A DNA stretch of 64,000 nt from Sacculina carcini (lineage: Eukaryota > Arthropoda > Thecostraca > Sacculinidae), in the NCBI GenBank assembly GCA_916048095.2, contig OU696575.1, forward strand, positions 4,125,501 to 4,189,500, given 5' to 3'. The notes under the pieces were generated by a model. That model had not been told where the DNA came from, did no database searches, and was given only the letters and a program-made list of their open reading frames with translations. Position 1 is the first letter of the stretch; the number at the start of each line of letters is the position of its first letter. This document shows positions 43,725 through 55,249 of this stretch, one piece after another. The translations under genes were made by a program, and so were the position numbers.

Positions 43725-44760
43725 TTGATTCAGTGGATCGTGTATTGTTATGCAGTAGTGTTACGAGATCGCAGCTTCGCTCGTACTGTTTTTGCTTCAT
43801 TATTCAAGTCATGTTTTATATCACCAGTGTTCTTGCACTATTATCTCTTGTCTCGGTTATAGACATAATGCAGTGTTTATTGCACTATGTCTGTTTTTGT
43901 TTGTGTGCTTTGTCCATTAATTGCGCGCTTGTATGCTACGTTGTTACTGTTGTTTCGTGGTCTTATGACATGCTTGTATTGTGCATATATTGGCTGGCTA
44001 TTCTGTATAAGACATTCAGGGTAACATTATTATATCTTGCGTTATCTGCATTTGGTGGACCTGATTTGTGTTATAATCATTTGAAATTGTCGTCTCTGTT
44101 CTTACATGTCTTCTAACCAATACATTGTTGCCGTTGTCTAAAAAATCGAGGTATTTGGTTTGATTATATTATATTGTTTAGTGGCGGACAGAGTGCGTAG
44201 CGAAACGGAGAGTTTAATTAAGTACGTCGTCGAGCACATGTGCGTATTCCAGAAGCGTTTTTCTAGTGTGTACGTGTAGTTTACCAATATTGTAATTGCA
44301 ATTCATATTGATTTTCCTATCAGTGTTTGTTTTTCACATTCGCTCTACACACCGTGTCATTTAGTTGAACTTTTGTGGCGTTGGTCTCATCACGGAGCTT
44401 CACTGGACCAATTTTCTGCACCGACTATATGCTGCAATCTCAGAGAAGACTGTGCGCTCGTGTGCTTGGTAACAGTGTTTTGTATGTTTTGTAACAGCGG
44501 AGCGACCTCAAAACTACACACAAATATACATGCACACACACATGAATATTTACATCTTCATTTCGTTCAATTTCTACACAATTTCTAGGTTGTGCAGACA
44601 GTACAATAATTGCAATTAGGACTTGAACAAACGTACACACATACATGTACGTTCATTCATAACAACATACAAACACGTACATTCGGCGTGAGTGTGGCTT
44701 TATCACTGTCACTGACAGGTCCGTTAGAATTCTTCGGCATTTCGGCAAGCAAGCATTTCG
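43250..44760. repeat. Left arm of a large inverted repeat
   Basis: From about 43504 to 44760 this sequence is the reverse complement of 62150-64000 with substitutions and indels; the right arm runs off the window. The (GT)n at 43660-43722 pairs with the (CA)n at 63791-63845, so the repeat predates the split. Left of 43504 the partner is outside the window. The frame at 43580-44116 is conserved in both arms but runs through the microsatellite, and the differences change amino acids, so I do not call it a gene. Confidence 0.85.
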
Positions 44761-45284
44761 GCATCAAGACAGAACGTGATGTATAGCCAAAAGGACCGCA
44801 CGCACATGTATACAAGTATAAGCAGTCAGGCAGGCTGGAAAACATGGCTGACAGCCACTAACCCTTCTGCTTTTTCAAAACAAGTCTTATTTTCGCCATG
44901 TACGACCGATATTCCACACCTGCTGACCGATATACACATATCCACACGCACTCACACACAGGCAAACAGAACACCGACCCTCGTCTTCCCCTACACACGC
45001 GTACACGCGCACAAACACACACAGATACACACAAACATACACCGCCGGCACAGGCACAAAGGCCAGTGACAGCGGCGATATAACATGATAACAGAAAGAC
45101 GTGCGAATGCAAACGACGGTTATGCATAGAAAAACGATATAAATATTTGTTTAACATTTGAATATTTATAATATTTGAATAACATTGGTAAACCAAAACA
45201 ATGCAAATGCATCACATCCTACAATACAAGCTATATACAATGACAGTAATTATTCACAACAATTATAACATACACATTCAGCCA
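44761..45284. other. Inverted LINE-H-type 5' UTR scrap
   Basis: The reverse complement of about 45040-45140 matches the 5' untranslated region of LINE H (56720-56830: tttctgttatcatgtt and tttgtgcctgtgccgg). Otherwise CA-rich non-coding DNA. It lies directly upstream of plus-strand LINE I. Confidence 0.6.
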
Positions 45285-46149
45285 TGCCATTCTCATCAAT
45301 GATCTTTCTTCTCTGGGTCTATCCTCGTCAGCATTGTCTCTCCTCAAATCCTATCTCTCTGGTCGCACTTTTTCAGTAAACTTCAATTCAACTGTTTCAA
45401 AATCTGCTTCTCTTATTTCTGGTGTCCCTCAAGGTTCTATCTTGGGTCCTACTCTTTTCAATCTTTACATGTCTTCTCTCTGTCCTGTCCTTTGTAAATA
45501 CAACATTCCTTTCCATATTTATGCCGATGATATACAACTCCTAATTCCTTGTCCTTTCTCTCATGCCACTCTTCTCAATGATATTCTCTCTGATATTACG
45601 TCCTGGACCACCTCTCGTCGCCTCATTCTCAACACTTCTAAGTCTGAATTTCTTATCCTTCACCCTCCGCGCATTTCTCCTCCATTACTCCCAATCGCTG
45701 TATCTTCCTCTGTTCGAAACTTGGGTGCTATCTTCGATTCCAACTTGTCCTTTTCAAACAATGTTGTCTCTATTTCGCGCACCTGTCGTTTGATTTTACG
45801 CAGTCTATACCCTATTCGATCCTGTTTAGACCAACCTTCTTCTATTAAATTAATACAGTCTCTTGTTCTTTCTCGTCTTGATTATTGCAGCTCACTCCAC
45901 TACATTCTTACCAACAAATCCCTGAAAATCCTTCAAAAAATAATTAATCAATCCTGTCGTTTTGTGCTCCATCCTACACCTTGCCGCCATACCTCTCAAT
46001 TCTTGTTCCAATTCCACTGACTTCCCATCATTCCTAGGATTCATTTTCGGCTGTGTTGTCTCATATATAAAATTCTGCACAATAGCTCTTCCCCGTCCTA
46101 TCTTTCTGATCTTCTAGTTTCTTCTAATGACTTTAATTCTCGTGTTCAT
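45285..46149 (+). pseudogene. LINE I (CR1-like) ORF2 RT C-terminal half, 5'-truncated
   Basis: Begins inside RT (LGLSSSALSLLKSYLSGRTF), with SGVPQGSILGPTLFNLYM, catalytic FHIYADDIQLLIP near 45520, the thumb SKSEFLILHPPRISPP and RTCRLILRSLYPIRSC. A TGA at 46018-46020 stands where LINE H has TGG. The reading continues to 46149, where BEL element J is inserted, and resumes at 52985. Closely related to LINE H and LINE C in order and motifs. Confidence 0.85.
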
Positions 46150-46593
46150 TGAAAGAAATATTTATCATTTTCAATTGTAATTCATAATTTAATTCAATAA
46201 TTTCAATTCTATTTAATTGGGAAAATAATTTCAAAGCCCAGTACTATTTTGGAGGATTCAAGGCAAATCCGCGATAAAATGGGGCGTGGCAACCCGGAAC
46301 GGCGAAAGGGAATTAGTGGAGACAGAGAACACGGGGGTAGTTAGTGACTCGTGGTTCGGTAGGGGATTCGTGGTCCAGCGGTCGAGGCATCGTATTTCAA
46401 GCCTATTTCAGTTATCGTCAAGTCTTCTTTCAATATTCGGCGACAAGCAATTACTTGCGGAGAAATCCATTGCCACCGGGGCTGTACGTACAACAACGCG
46501 AACGGCTACCTGCGACAAAATAAATTCGCAATCAGGTAAGCTTTGGGTTCTCCAATAAAGTACAAAAGGGCTTCTCCAAATTAAATCACAACA
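46150..46593 (+). repeat. 5' LTR of BEL element J, with self-complementary site
   Basis: 444 bp. AATAAA at about 46553-46558. The 15 bases 46517-46531 (aaaataaattcgcaa) are the exact reverse complement of 46596-46610, which lie two bases after the LTR where the primer-binding site belongs. A splice-donor-like CAG/GTAAGC follows at 46535. No tRNA-type TGG begins the downstream sequence. Confidence 0.9.
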
Positions 46594-46595
46594 TC

Positions 46596-46610
46596 TTGCG
46601 AATTTATTTT
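46596..46610 (+). promoter_or_regulatory. Candidate self-priming primer-binding site of BEL J
   Basis: ttgcgaatttatttt, two bases downstream of the 5' LTR, pairs perfectly with 46517-46531 in the LTR. The position is that of a PBS. Tf1-type retrotransposons prime by folding the mRNA 5' end onto the PBS; the same geometry is possible here if transcription starts near 46515. Confidence 0.55.
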
Positions 46611-46780
46611 CTGTACTTTCCAGTTTATTGAAGTCAAAATGTAAATTATCATCATGTGACAAGCTAAATTGAAGTATGTCGTTGTCGCTTTTTGGCATTT
46701 GATTTTCTGTGTCTCATTTCCAATTGTACTTTGTATCGGTCTTAGTAGTCCTCTCTAATCACATCCTTATCTCAGTCAGG

Positions 46781-49700
46781 ATGGATGATGTCAAAACGAT
46801 TCAGTCAATGAAAGAGCTGAAAGTTCAACGTGGTGCCCTAAAGAGGTTAGTGACTTTGTGGATCAAAAAACTCGAAAAGGAGGAGCTTGACGAGACAGTA
46901 GTTCATGACAGAGTCAAATCTATCCGAGCTAAACTTGCAGACATTGAGAATTTGGATCTGAAAATCACATTTTTGTTAGAAGAGACGTCACCAGAGGAGT
47001 GCGACCAGGATGTCGAGTCACAGACAGATTATCACGCTCAGATCGCGCAAAGCCTTTCAGCTATCATCAGCGCGTCGAGCCAGTCAACCGCGGCGATGCG
47101 GCCCATTCAACCGGCAAAATCCGCTAAGGTCAGTCATGTCAAACCACCGGAGATTCGACTTCCATCATTCAACGGCGCCTCAGACAGGTTGCAGTTTTCG
47201 GAATTCATCCGACTGTTCAATGACCTTGTCGGGGAAAAAGAGGAGTTTTCTGACACGGTGAAGCTCATATACCTCAAGAGCTGTTTGAGAGGAGACGCTC
47301 TGGATGTTGTTAAGCATCTGTCAAACACTGATGTCAATTACGGCACCGCTATGACATTTTTGAAAGACGAATATCTCGATGAAGATGCCGTAGTGGAGCG
47401 CCTCATGTGTACACTCACCGGGCAGAGTTGTCCGTCAGACACGGACTTTGCCGGAATGCATCGACTTTTACATCAGATTCGGTCAACGGTCTATGAGCTG
47501 CAAAATTACAATTTGGACGCACTCGTAGAAGGCAGTTTTGGTTCGAGGCTTTTGAGCCATATTGTAATGAATAGATTACCATCAAATTACAGAACCAGGT
47601 CCAGTTTACTGATTGGAACAGAATACCCCTCAGTAAAATCAATTTTGGAGAATTCCAGCAAAATATTGAGGGCGCTTGAAGCTCAAAAAGGGGGCGCTAA
47701 TCGCAACACGTCTCAGACCAAGGTCTTCGACCAAAAACCGCAGCCTCGCTCAAATCAAAATGTCGAGAAGTATCGAGAAGATGTGCGCCGGGGTCAGGAA
47801 AAGCTTCGGGTGTCATCTCCGAGTTTGCAAACATTTGCGACATCAGCCGTCAGATCGGAGGTTCAGCAATCAAAGTCGTCGTCACATTCATGGAAATCAT
47901 GCAAGTTTTGCGAAGGGGATCATCCGATGTCGCAGTGTGGTAATTACTCAAATTCTCAGGCACGAATCCAGCGTTTGCGACAGCTCGGACGGTGTGTCCA
48001 CTGCAGCGGCGGGCGGCCGACGGAGGAGTGTGAATGCCAGAAGAAGGGGCTCACCTACAGCTGCAAATCGTGCGGCAAAAATACGCATATAACTGCGGTG
48101 TGTAGTGGTCCAACCCAAGTCACAAAACTGGAGAATCATCTGTGCATGATGAAGACCGATGCACAGGCGGCGGTACTGTTACCATCAATGACGGTACTCA
48201 TGCAAACCGAGGACGGAAATTGTGAAATAGTCCGGTGTTTGATCGATCACGGCTCCCAAACGTCTTACATCAGTGAGTATATGGCTGATAAGATCTCAGC
48301 CAAGAGAGAAAAACACCGCGTCAAATATCAAGTGCGTACATTCATAGGCACCGCGGAGAAACAGCATGATGTTATCGCGTGCAATGTTCATTTTACAAGA
48401 AGAGGTAGCACGACCGTCAAGTTGCTGGTAGATGATAGTATGTCATTGGATTATCATGTGCCAGGAGTGACCAAACTGGTACGAAAATTCAAGTCTGAAG
48501 GCCTCAGGTTGGCTGACAGCTTTTTCCGGGACATGTCGGAAGACAGAATGACCGATTTTCATTGTCTTTTGGGTTCTGATCTCATAGGACACATTCAGCC
48601 GCTGAGCAGTGTTAAGGTCGGCAATACGACTGCTTATGAAGTCGACGATGGTATGATACTTTTCGGAGAAATTTCCTCCCTCATGGGTGAACAGACTTCA
48701 GTGACACCTGTAGACAAAAAAAAACGAACGTCTGGTCAACTTGGCAATAAGCCCAACTCGCACATATTTCAGTCCTGTGTCACTATCATCTGGCGAATTA
48801 GATGTGGATGTGGAGTTGGAGAATATGTTCAAGGTGGAGAACATCGGCATCAAAGATGACACTCTCGCCGAAACAGATGAAGCGCTGATCAAAGAATTCG
48901 ATGACAGTGTTGAATTCAAAGATGGCCATTATTCGGTCAAAGTGCCTTTTTTAGACTCAATCAGCAATGTAGATCACAATTTCGATGTCGCATTCAAAGC
49001 AATGAAGCAGGTCCAGCGAAGTCTGGTAGCCAAGGATTGTCTAGATCGCTACGAAAGCAATTTCACAGATCAAATACAAAGAAACATTATTGAGGAAATT
49101 GATGTTGAGTCACTTGTCAAAGAGAACTGTGTCTTCATCCCCCATCATCCTGTGTTCAAAGATGAAGATCAGTGTACATCTAAAATGCGAACAGTCTTCA
49201 ATTGTAGTTTTAAGGTCGACAAAAATGCGACGACACTCAATCAAGCGTGCTTTCAAGGAATAGACTTGTTGGCGAATCTTGTGGGTATGATGCTAAAATT
49301 TCGTCAGGAGGATTTTGTACTAATGGCTGATATAGAGAAAGCCTTTCTGCAGATTCAGTTGAAGTCGGAAGAAGATAAAAACAGATTCTGTTTTTTGTGG
49401 GAGTCGAATGGCGTGTTGAAAGTGTACCGACATCGAACTATTCTATTTGGCCTAAATGCAAGTCCATTTGTGTTGATGAGGGTCTTGCAGTATCATTTGA
49501 AATTATATCCGCAAGACTCTGTAGCGGACATTCTGAAAAGCTCCTTCTACATGGATAATTTCTTGTTTACTTCCTCTAGTACCAATCAGATTCTCAATGT
49601 GTACCACAGGAGTAGGGAAATCATGCAGGAAGGAGGGTTCAATCTTCGAAGCTGGTCTTCAAATGTGTCTTCCATGAGAGAACATGAGGTCGAATGAAAC

Positions 49701-52305
49701 GGCGACCACTCACCAATCGGATTATGAGAAAGTGTTGGGATATATGTATGACCCAGAAAGGGATTCACTGAAGCTCGCGGACTGTCAAGTTGTTCTTCAT
49801 AATTCAGAGTCCAGGCCTACGAAACGGCGAGTACTGAGCAACATCAGCAAGATTTTCGACCCGCTGTCGTTAGCACTACCTGTCACATTGTGCGGTAGGC
49901 TCTTCATGAAGAAATTGTGGCTACTCAAGGTTGGTTGGGATGAACCACTCAAGGAACAGCTATCGCGAGAATGGAGATCAATTCAAAAGGAGCTGGCGCA
50001 GCTTGACCAACTGCGATTTCCGAGGAAGTCAGCTGACTCATTGTCGAATCATGACATAAATATATTTTGTGACGGAGGGAAAGAAAGCTATGGGTTCGTT
50101 TGTTATGCCACGAACTCAAAGAATGAATCGAATTTCATATTTGCCAAGTCGAAGATCTCACCTCAAAACAAGAGCATTCCGCAAACTGAGCTGTTGGCGG
50201 TTTTCTTGATGATGAAATGCCTACAACTCATTCTGGATTCACTCATGTTCAAAATTCAGCAGATCAATGTGTGGGTCGATTCACAGGTCGTACTAGAGTG
50301 GATTCATCAGGGCTGCAGAACAACCAATCGTTTCACTCAAGCTCGTCAAAAGGATATTGAGGCTATGAAGAAGAACATCGAATCTGACAAGGGAGTAGTA
50401 ATGCGGTTTGGCTATGTCCCGACAAATGAGAATGTCGCTGATCTCTTGACGAAAGGTCAAGCGTTTGCGAAATTCGAAAAATATCAGGATCAGTGGATTT
50501 TTGGACCTGATTGGCTGAAAATCTGGACAGAAACGCCCGTCGAAGTTCCTTGTGTTACGAAGTTCACTCAAGAACAACTCTTGAACTTCAGACAAGATTC
50601 TCACGAGCAGAAATCTTTGGTTTTGACGCAGCGTCAGGGGCAGACGTCGTCGTCTAACGCGCAGTCGTCGACGGACACCTTGTTCAATGCTGAAAAGCTC
50701 TCCAACCTCAACAAAATTCATCGCATCACCGGACTGGTCTTCAAATTTGTGGACAAAATGCGAAAGACGTCATCCGACACAAATGAGAAAGCAGTTAATT
50801 ATTGGCTAAAGGACCTGCAAGCTCAAGAATATTCAGACATCCTTGACTATCTTCAGAGTCCCGAACGCAGCCAGCGTGTTCCAAATTTGGTGAACGATCT
50901 CAACCTTTTCTTGGATGATCAGGGTATTATTCGTTGCCGAGGTAGGATTTCTCGCCTGAACTACTTCAGTTACGCAGCGAAAAATCCGGTGTTATTATCA
51001 AAAGACCATCATATAACCCGGCTAATGATCAGAGATCAACATGAACGATGCCGTCACCTAGGGATCGGGTCGACACTCACTCAACTGAGAGAAAGAGGAT
51101 TCTGGGTACCTGGTGGTAGACAGGCAGTCAAGAAAATCATCAGAGATTGTGTTATCTGCAAAAAACTCAATTCGCTGTCCGTGAAATATCCGCGACTGAA
51201 TAATCTTCCGATAGAACGAATCAAATTTGTCAAGGCATATGAAAATGTGGCCATTGATTACACAGGTCATATCAATATCACAGAGAAAGGTGGTGAGGAA
51301 CAAAAGGTGTACATCGCCCTGTATACCTGTATGGCGCTACGGTGCATTCATTTGGATGTTCTTCCCGATGTCAGTACTTCTTCCTTTCTTCAATCGTTCA
51401 TGAGATTCTGTAACACCTACAGGGTGCCCGAGATGATTTATTCAGATAATGGGAAGCAATTTGTCACCAGTAAGCGTTACCTTCAAGAAGCTTTGTTGTC
51501 AGACGATTTTGTTGAATATATGAGGAAACATCACATACAACACAAAACAATTCCGGTGTACGCCAGCTGGATGGGGGGCGTATATGAGAGGCAGATTAAA
51601 ACGGTGAAACAGTGCCTGTATAAGTCGATCGGCAAAGCTCGATTATCCTATTTCGATCTCATCACTCATTTATCAGGCATTCAAGATGCGGTTAACAATC
51701 GTCCGCTCACCTATGTGCATAGCGGCATCAACGAGATTGAACCACTCACACCAAACAAGATTCTGAAGTTAAACCTCAATCCTCGATTACAGATAATCAC
51801 TGATCACAAGGAAGATCCACTGTGGACGCCCGAAGCGAATGATATGCATCGTCGTTTGAATGACACAATTCAAGTTCAGAATGAGTTGTTGGACAAGTTC
51901 CGTGCAATGTGGTATGAAGAGTACGTATTGAGCTTGAGAGAGTTGAACCGAAATTTGTATCAAACCGACTGGAAGGACAAATTATCTGTGGGTGATATTG
52001 TTCTCATTCACACCAAGGATCGACCTCGAATATTTTGGTCCATGGGCCGAATTATCAAGCTACTACCGGGTGAAGATGGGCGTGTCAGGCAAGTTATACT
52101 GAAGAACAGTTCTGGCAAGAGTAGCATTCACGCAGTCAAGCATCTTTATCCTCTAGAAATCACTGCGATCCATCCAAGTCAAACAGCGCCGGGTGTCAAT
52201 GAAGAAAGAGAGACTGCAACATCTCATCCCAATCGCGGGAAGAGAAAAGCTGCAATGAAACAACGAGAGCAGTTAGCCGGCCTCATACGTGATGAATCTG
52301 TATAA
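46781..52305 (+). pseudogene. gag-pol: BEL J gag-pol polyprotein with two frameshifts
   Basis: From ATG 46781: Gag (PEIRLPSFNGASDRLQFSEF, KLIYLKSCLRGDALDVV; the DUF1759-type pattern), Cys-rich knuckles (CKFCEGDHPMSQC; CKSCGKNTHITAVC), protease CLIDHGSQTSYIS (DHG for D-S/T-G). A one-base shift in an A9 run (48715-48723) leads to RT: MRTVFNCSFK, LMADIEKAFLQIQL, FGLNASPFVL and SFYMDNFLF (YMDN for YxDD). A second shift near 49680-49700 leads to the Pao tail domain (RVLSNISKIFDPLSL), RNase H (IFCDGGKES, VDSQVVLEWI), the integrase zinc region (CRHLGIGST; CVICKKL), AIDYTGHI, YSDNGKQFV and GGVYERQIK (three acids present), then a typical C-terminal domain (VGDIVLIHTKDRPRIFW). Ends at 52305. Confidence 0.9.
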
Positions 52306-52540
52306 GTGTTCAGTGAGTACGATCATTATCAAATTGTATCATTGTCCTCAAATGGTGTCGTATCAAAGTTCATGCCACTTCTCACTTTATACCAGGCCTT
52401 CTCAGTCCTTCATCATCATTCACAATTCTTATGGTTGTCAAATTGACTCTGAGTGTGTTCGTTCCTCAAACTTCATTCAACGACATGCTTCAGTCTACAA
52501 GATTCATATGTTTCCTTTCCCTTTTGTTTTTAAGGGAGGG
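52306..52540 (+). other. BEL J 3' untranslated region
   Basis: About 235 bp, no gene, ends with the polypurine tract taagggaggg before the LTR. Confidence 0.7.
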
Positions 52541-52984
52541 TGAAAGAAATATTTATCATTTTCAATTGTAATTCATAATTTAATTCAATAATTTCAATTC
52601 TATTTAATTGGGAAAATAATTTCAAAGCCCAGTACTATTTTGGAGGATTCAAGGCAAATCCGCGATAAAATGGGGCGTGGCAACCCGGAACGGCGAAAGG
52701 GAATTAGTGGAGACAGAGAACACGGGGGTAGTTAGTGACTCGTGGTTCGGTAGGGGATTCGTGGTCCAGCGGTCGAGGCATCGTATTTCAAGCCTATTTC
52801 AGTTATCGTCAAGTCTTCTTTCAATATTCGGCGACAAGCAATTACTTGCGGAGAAATCCATTGCCACCGGGGCTGTACGTACAACAACGCGAACGGCTAC
52901 CTGCGACAAAATAAATTCGCAATCAGGTAAGCTTTGGGTTCTCCAATAAAGTACAAAAGGGCTTCTCCAAATTAAATCACAACA
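52541..52984 (+). repeat. 3' LTR of BEL element J
   Basis: Same length and sequence as 46150-46593 as far as I compared; followed by the tcat duplication and then the rest of LINE I. Confidence 0.95.
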
Positions 52985-53401
52985 TCATCGTCCTTTATCC
53001 TGTCCTCGCGCTATCAACGAGTCACCTTGGTCCGCAAAATCCTTTTCTTTCTATGCGCCTCGGGTCTACAATGATCTTCCTTCCTCAATCACTTCCTCTT
53101 CATCCTTTAGTAGATTTTCCTCCTCACTTCGTAAATATCTTTTTGCTAAATCTTTTGATCCCACTTCTCGCACTCTTACACCTTACGCTTCCCTATGACT
53201 CTAATTTACAATTAATTATGTTTTTACTTATTTTCATTTTATTTATCTCCATTATTATTTAAAAAAAATCCTTTCTGTGAATTTTCTACTTCTTTTCTCA
53301 CATCTTGATATCGTGTACTGCTGTTTCTCATTGTTGTCTCTTTCGCGCTTGTTTCTGTGTGAGCGCTATACAAATACACTGTTGTTGTTGTTGTTGTTGT
53401 A
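52985..53401 (+). pseudogene. LINE I ORF2 C-terminus, 3' UTR and (TTG)n tail
   Basis: Carries on from 46149: NESPWSAKSFSFYAPRVYND and SLRKYLFAKSFDPTSRTLTP to a stop near 53200, matching the C-terminal end of LINE H ORF2 (SSWSSKSFYFSAPRIYNSL). The 3' UTR ends gagcgctatacaaatacactg followed by (TTG)n at 53381-53401. Confidence 0.85.
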
Positions 53402-53813
53402 TTCAAGATCTCATTCACAGCGAATACTTCGGCTTTATGCAGAATTTTCCGATCATCAGATATTTGGAGCAAGTGTTTAAATATTTGATATTTGAAGATA
53501 ATATAAGATATTAATATTGATTGATGTTAGATAGATAAGATAGATCATATAAATGGACAGATAGATATTGTAGATTAGATATTGTAGATTAGACAGATAA
53601 GATAGATTTTGATTATTTATTAGATATTGATATATAATGCAAAATATTTGAAGCAATTGGTTTTTAACCTGTTCTTGAAGACATCCATCCAACATGCACA
53701 CATATGCACACACATATATACACACACCGCGCATATTTGTGCATAGTGGGTATACCTCTGAGAGATCACTGAGAATGGAGAGAGGGATAAAAACGTGTAT
53801 GTGTGCTTGTTTA

Positions 53814-53857
<44 letters not shown>

Positions 53858-55240
53858 CATATGTGATTGAGGCTGTGTGCGCAAAACAAATTGAAATCTA
53901 TGTTGTTAAAGCGTATCACTGAGTGAATAGAAATTTAACGTATAAGAACGGGTTCATTCGCACTCCCAATTCTGCTTATTCAACAGTTCACAAAATACGT
54001 ACTTCAATAGCAAGTAGATTACATGTAACCAGTAAAAAGCGAAATATTTGTTCCTTCCGAAAAGAGGCAAGAGACGAGTGTGTGTCTGCGTGTGTGTGTG
54101 TGTGTGTGAGCAAATAAATGAATATTCATCTATAAACAGACAATATCAAATATCGGTATATTATGATATTCGTCTAACCCATCAACATTTTTGTAAGCCA
54201 GCGTTGCTATAACAGTGTTGTTTGGTCGTGAAGCACGGCACCAAATATAACAGTTTGTTACTGTGATCAGTTTGTTGAAAACAGTTTGTTACAGTTTGCA
54301 CGGCTACAAACCGAAACAGTTTGTCAATGTGATCTAGTTTTATAATCATGATGTCGTGCAGGCCTCTTAGAGTTGTGTGCCGCGTTAACTATTGACGTGC
54401 AGTTCAAACACAGTTGCATTGCAGATGAATTGCATTGCGTCGGTCTCAAACACATCCTCTCAGCTGTACATCCCCTCACAATCTATCTCAACTATCTCTT
54501 TTTCCAAACACATTCTACCAGTTGTGTATACGACCCAGAATGTTAAAAACAGCTGCTTCAATACGTCTAACAAGCGCCGCATATTACGCTATTCAGCTCC
54601 AAGCTAGACACGAACTCTTAAATTACGAGTACTACAAGGTCAGCACAGTGCATTGCAACAACTATAATATACAACTATAAAATACACGTCTCCACGGTGG
54701 TTACTATGCAAGCATTGTCCCTATTACTCGAGCAACTAGCAACAATCAGCGTGGATACACATTGTGTTTACAGTAATGAATGTAAATTTGCGTGCACAAG
54801 ACCGACGTTCTGGCCTCTTACTGCTTATATGCAAACTAATGTAAACAACGAGATACCAGCTATTGTGATCTAGAATAATAAAGCCATTGTGATCTAGACC
54901 GTACATGTGTGTGTGTAACTGCGTACTGTGTACTGTAACTAAAATGCTACTGGGAACAAAGTAAACTACTGAATTTAACTGTGTAATTTAATTGGTTTAA
55001 TTTCAAGTTGCATAAGCATAAGTTGCATAAGGATATGGGTTGCAATATCATGTAATGCCAACTATATGTATATACTGTTCTAGCGGAAGCATTAACCTGC
55101 AATATTAATTGATTATTAATACAATTATTAATGATTATTAATACTGCAATATTAATTGCAAAAATAATTGATAGTGTCACACTTAGGACGACAGTGTCAC
55201 ACTTGATAGTGTCAAACTTAGACACTTCATTGGTTTGATA
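53402..55240. other. Gene-free AT-rich DNA with simple repeats
   Basis: Degenerate (AGAT)n at 53520-53640, (GT)n at 53817-53856 and about 54080-54110, a cluster of acagtttgtta words at 54240-54330, and short gatagtgtcacactt repeats at 55160-55250. No coding region or element recognised. Confidence 0.6.
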
Positions 55241-55249
55241 GTGTTACAC

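Larger units (their letters stand above)
46150..52984 (+). mobile_element. BEL/Pao retrotransposon J
   Basis: LTRs 46150-46593 and 52541-52984 (444 bp, TGAAAGAAAT to CACAACA), seemingly identical or nearly so, flanked by tcat (46146-46149 and 52985-52988). A purine tract taagggaggg precedes the 3' LTR. Gag-Pol order Gag, zinc region, protease, RT, RNase H, integrase. Inserted in LINE I ORF2. Two single-base frameshifts in the coding part; near-identical LTRs suggest a recent insertion. Confidence 0.95.

Noticed and set aside
43580-44116. Conserved membrane-like protein in both inverted arms
   Set aside because: Its frame runs through (GT)n, upstream parts differ, and the few differences between arms change residues; conservation is at DNA level only.
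46709-52305. Endogenous retrovirus with envelope gene
   Set aside because: No third ORF or transmembrane env-like frame follows pol in BEL J or in gypsy A, D and E.
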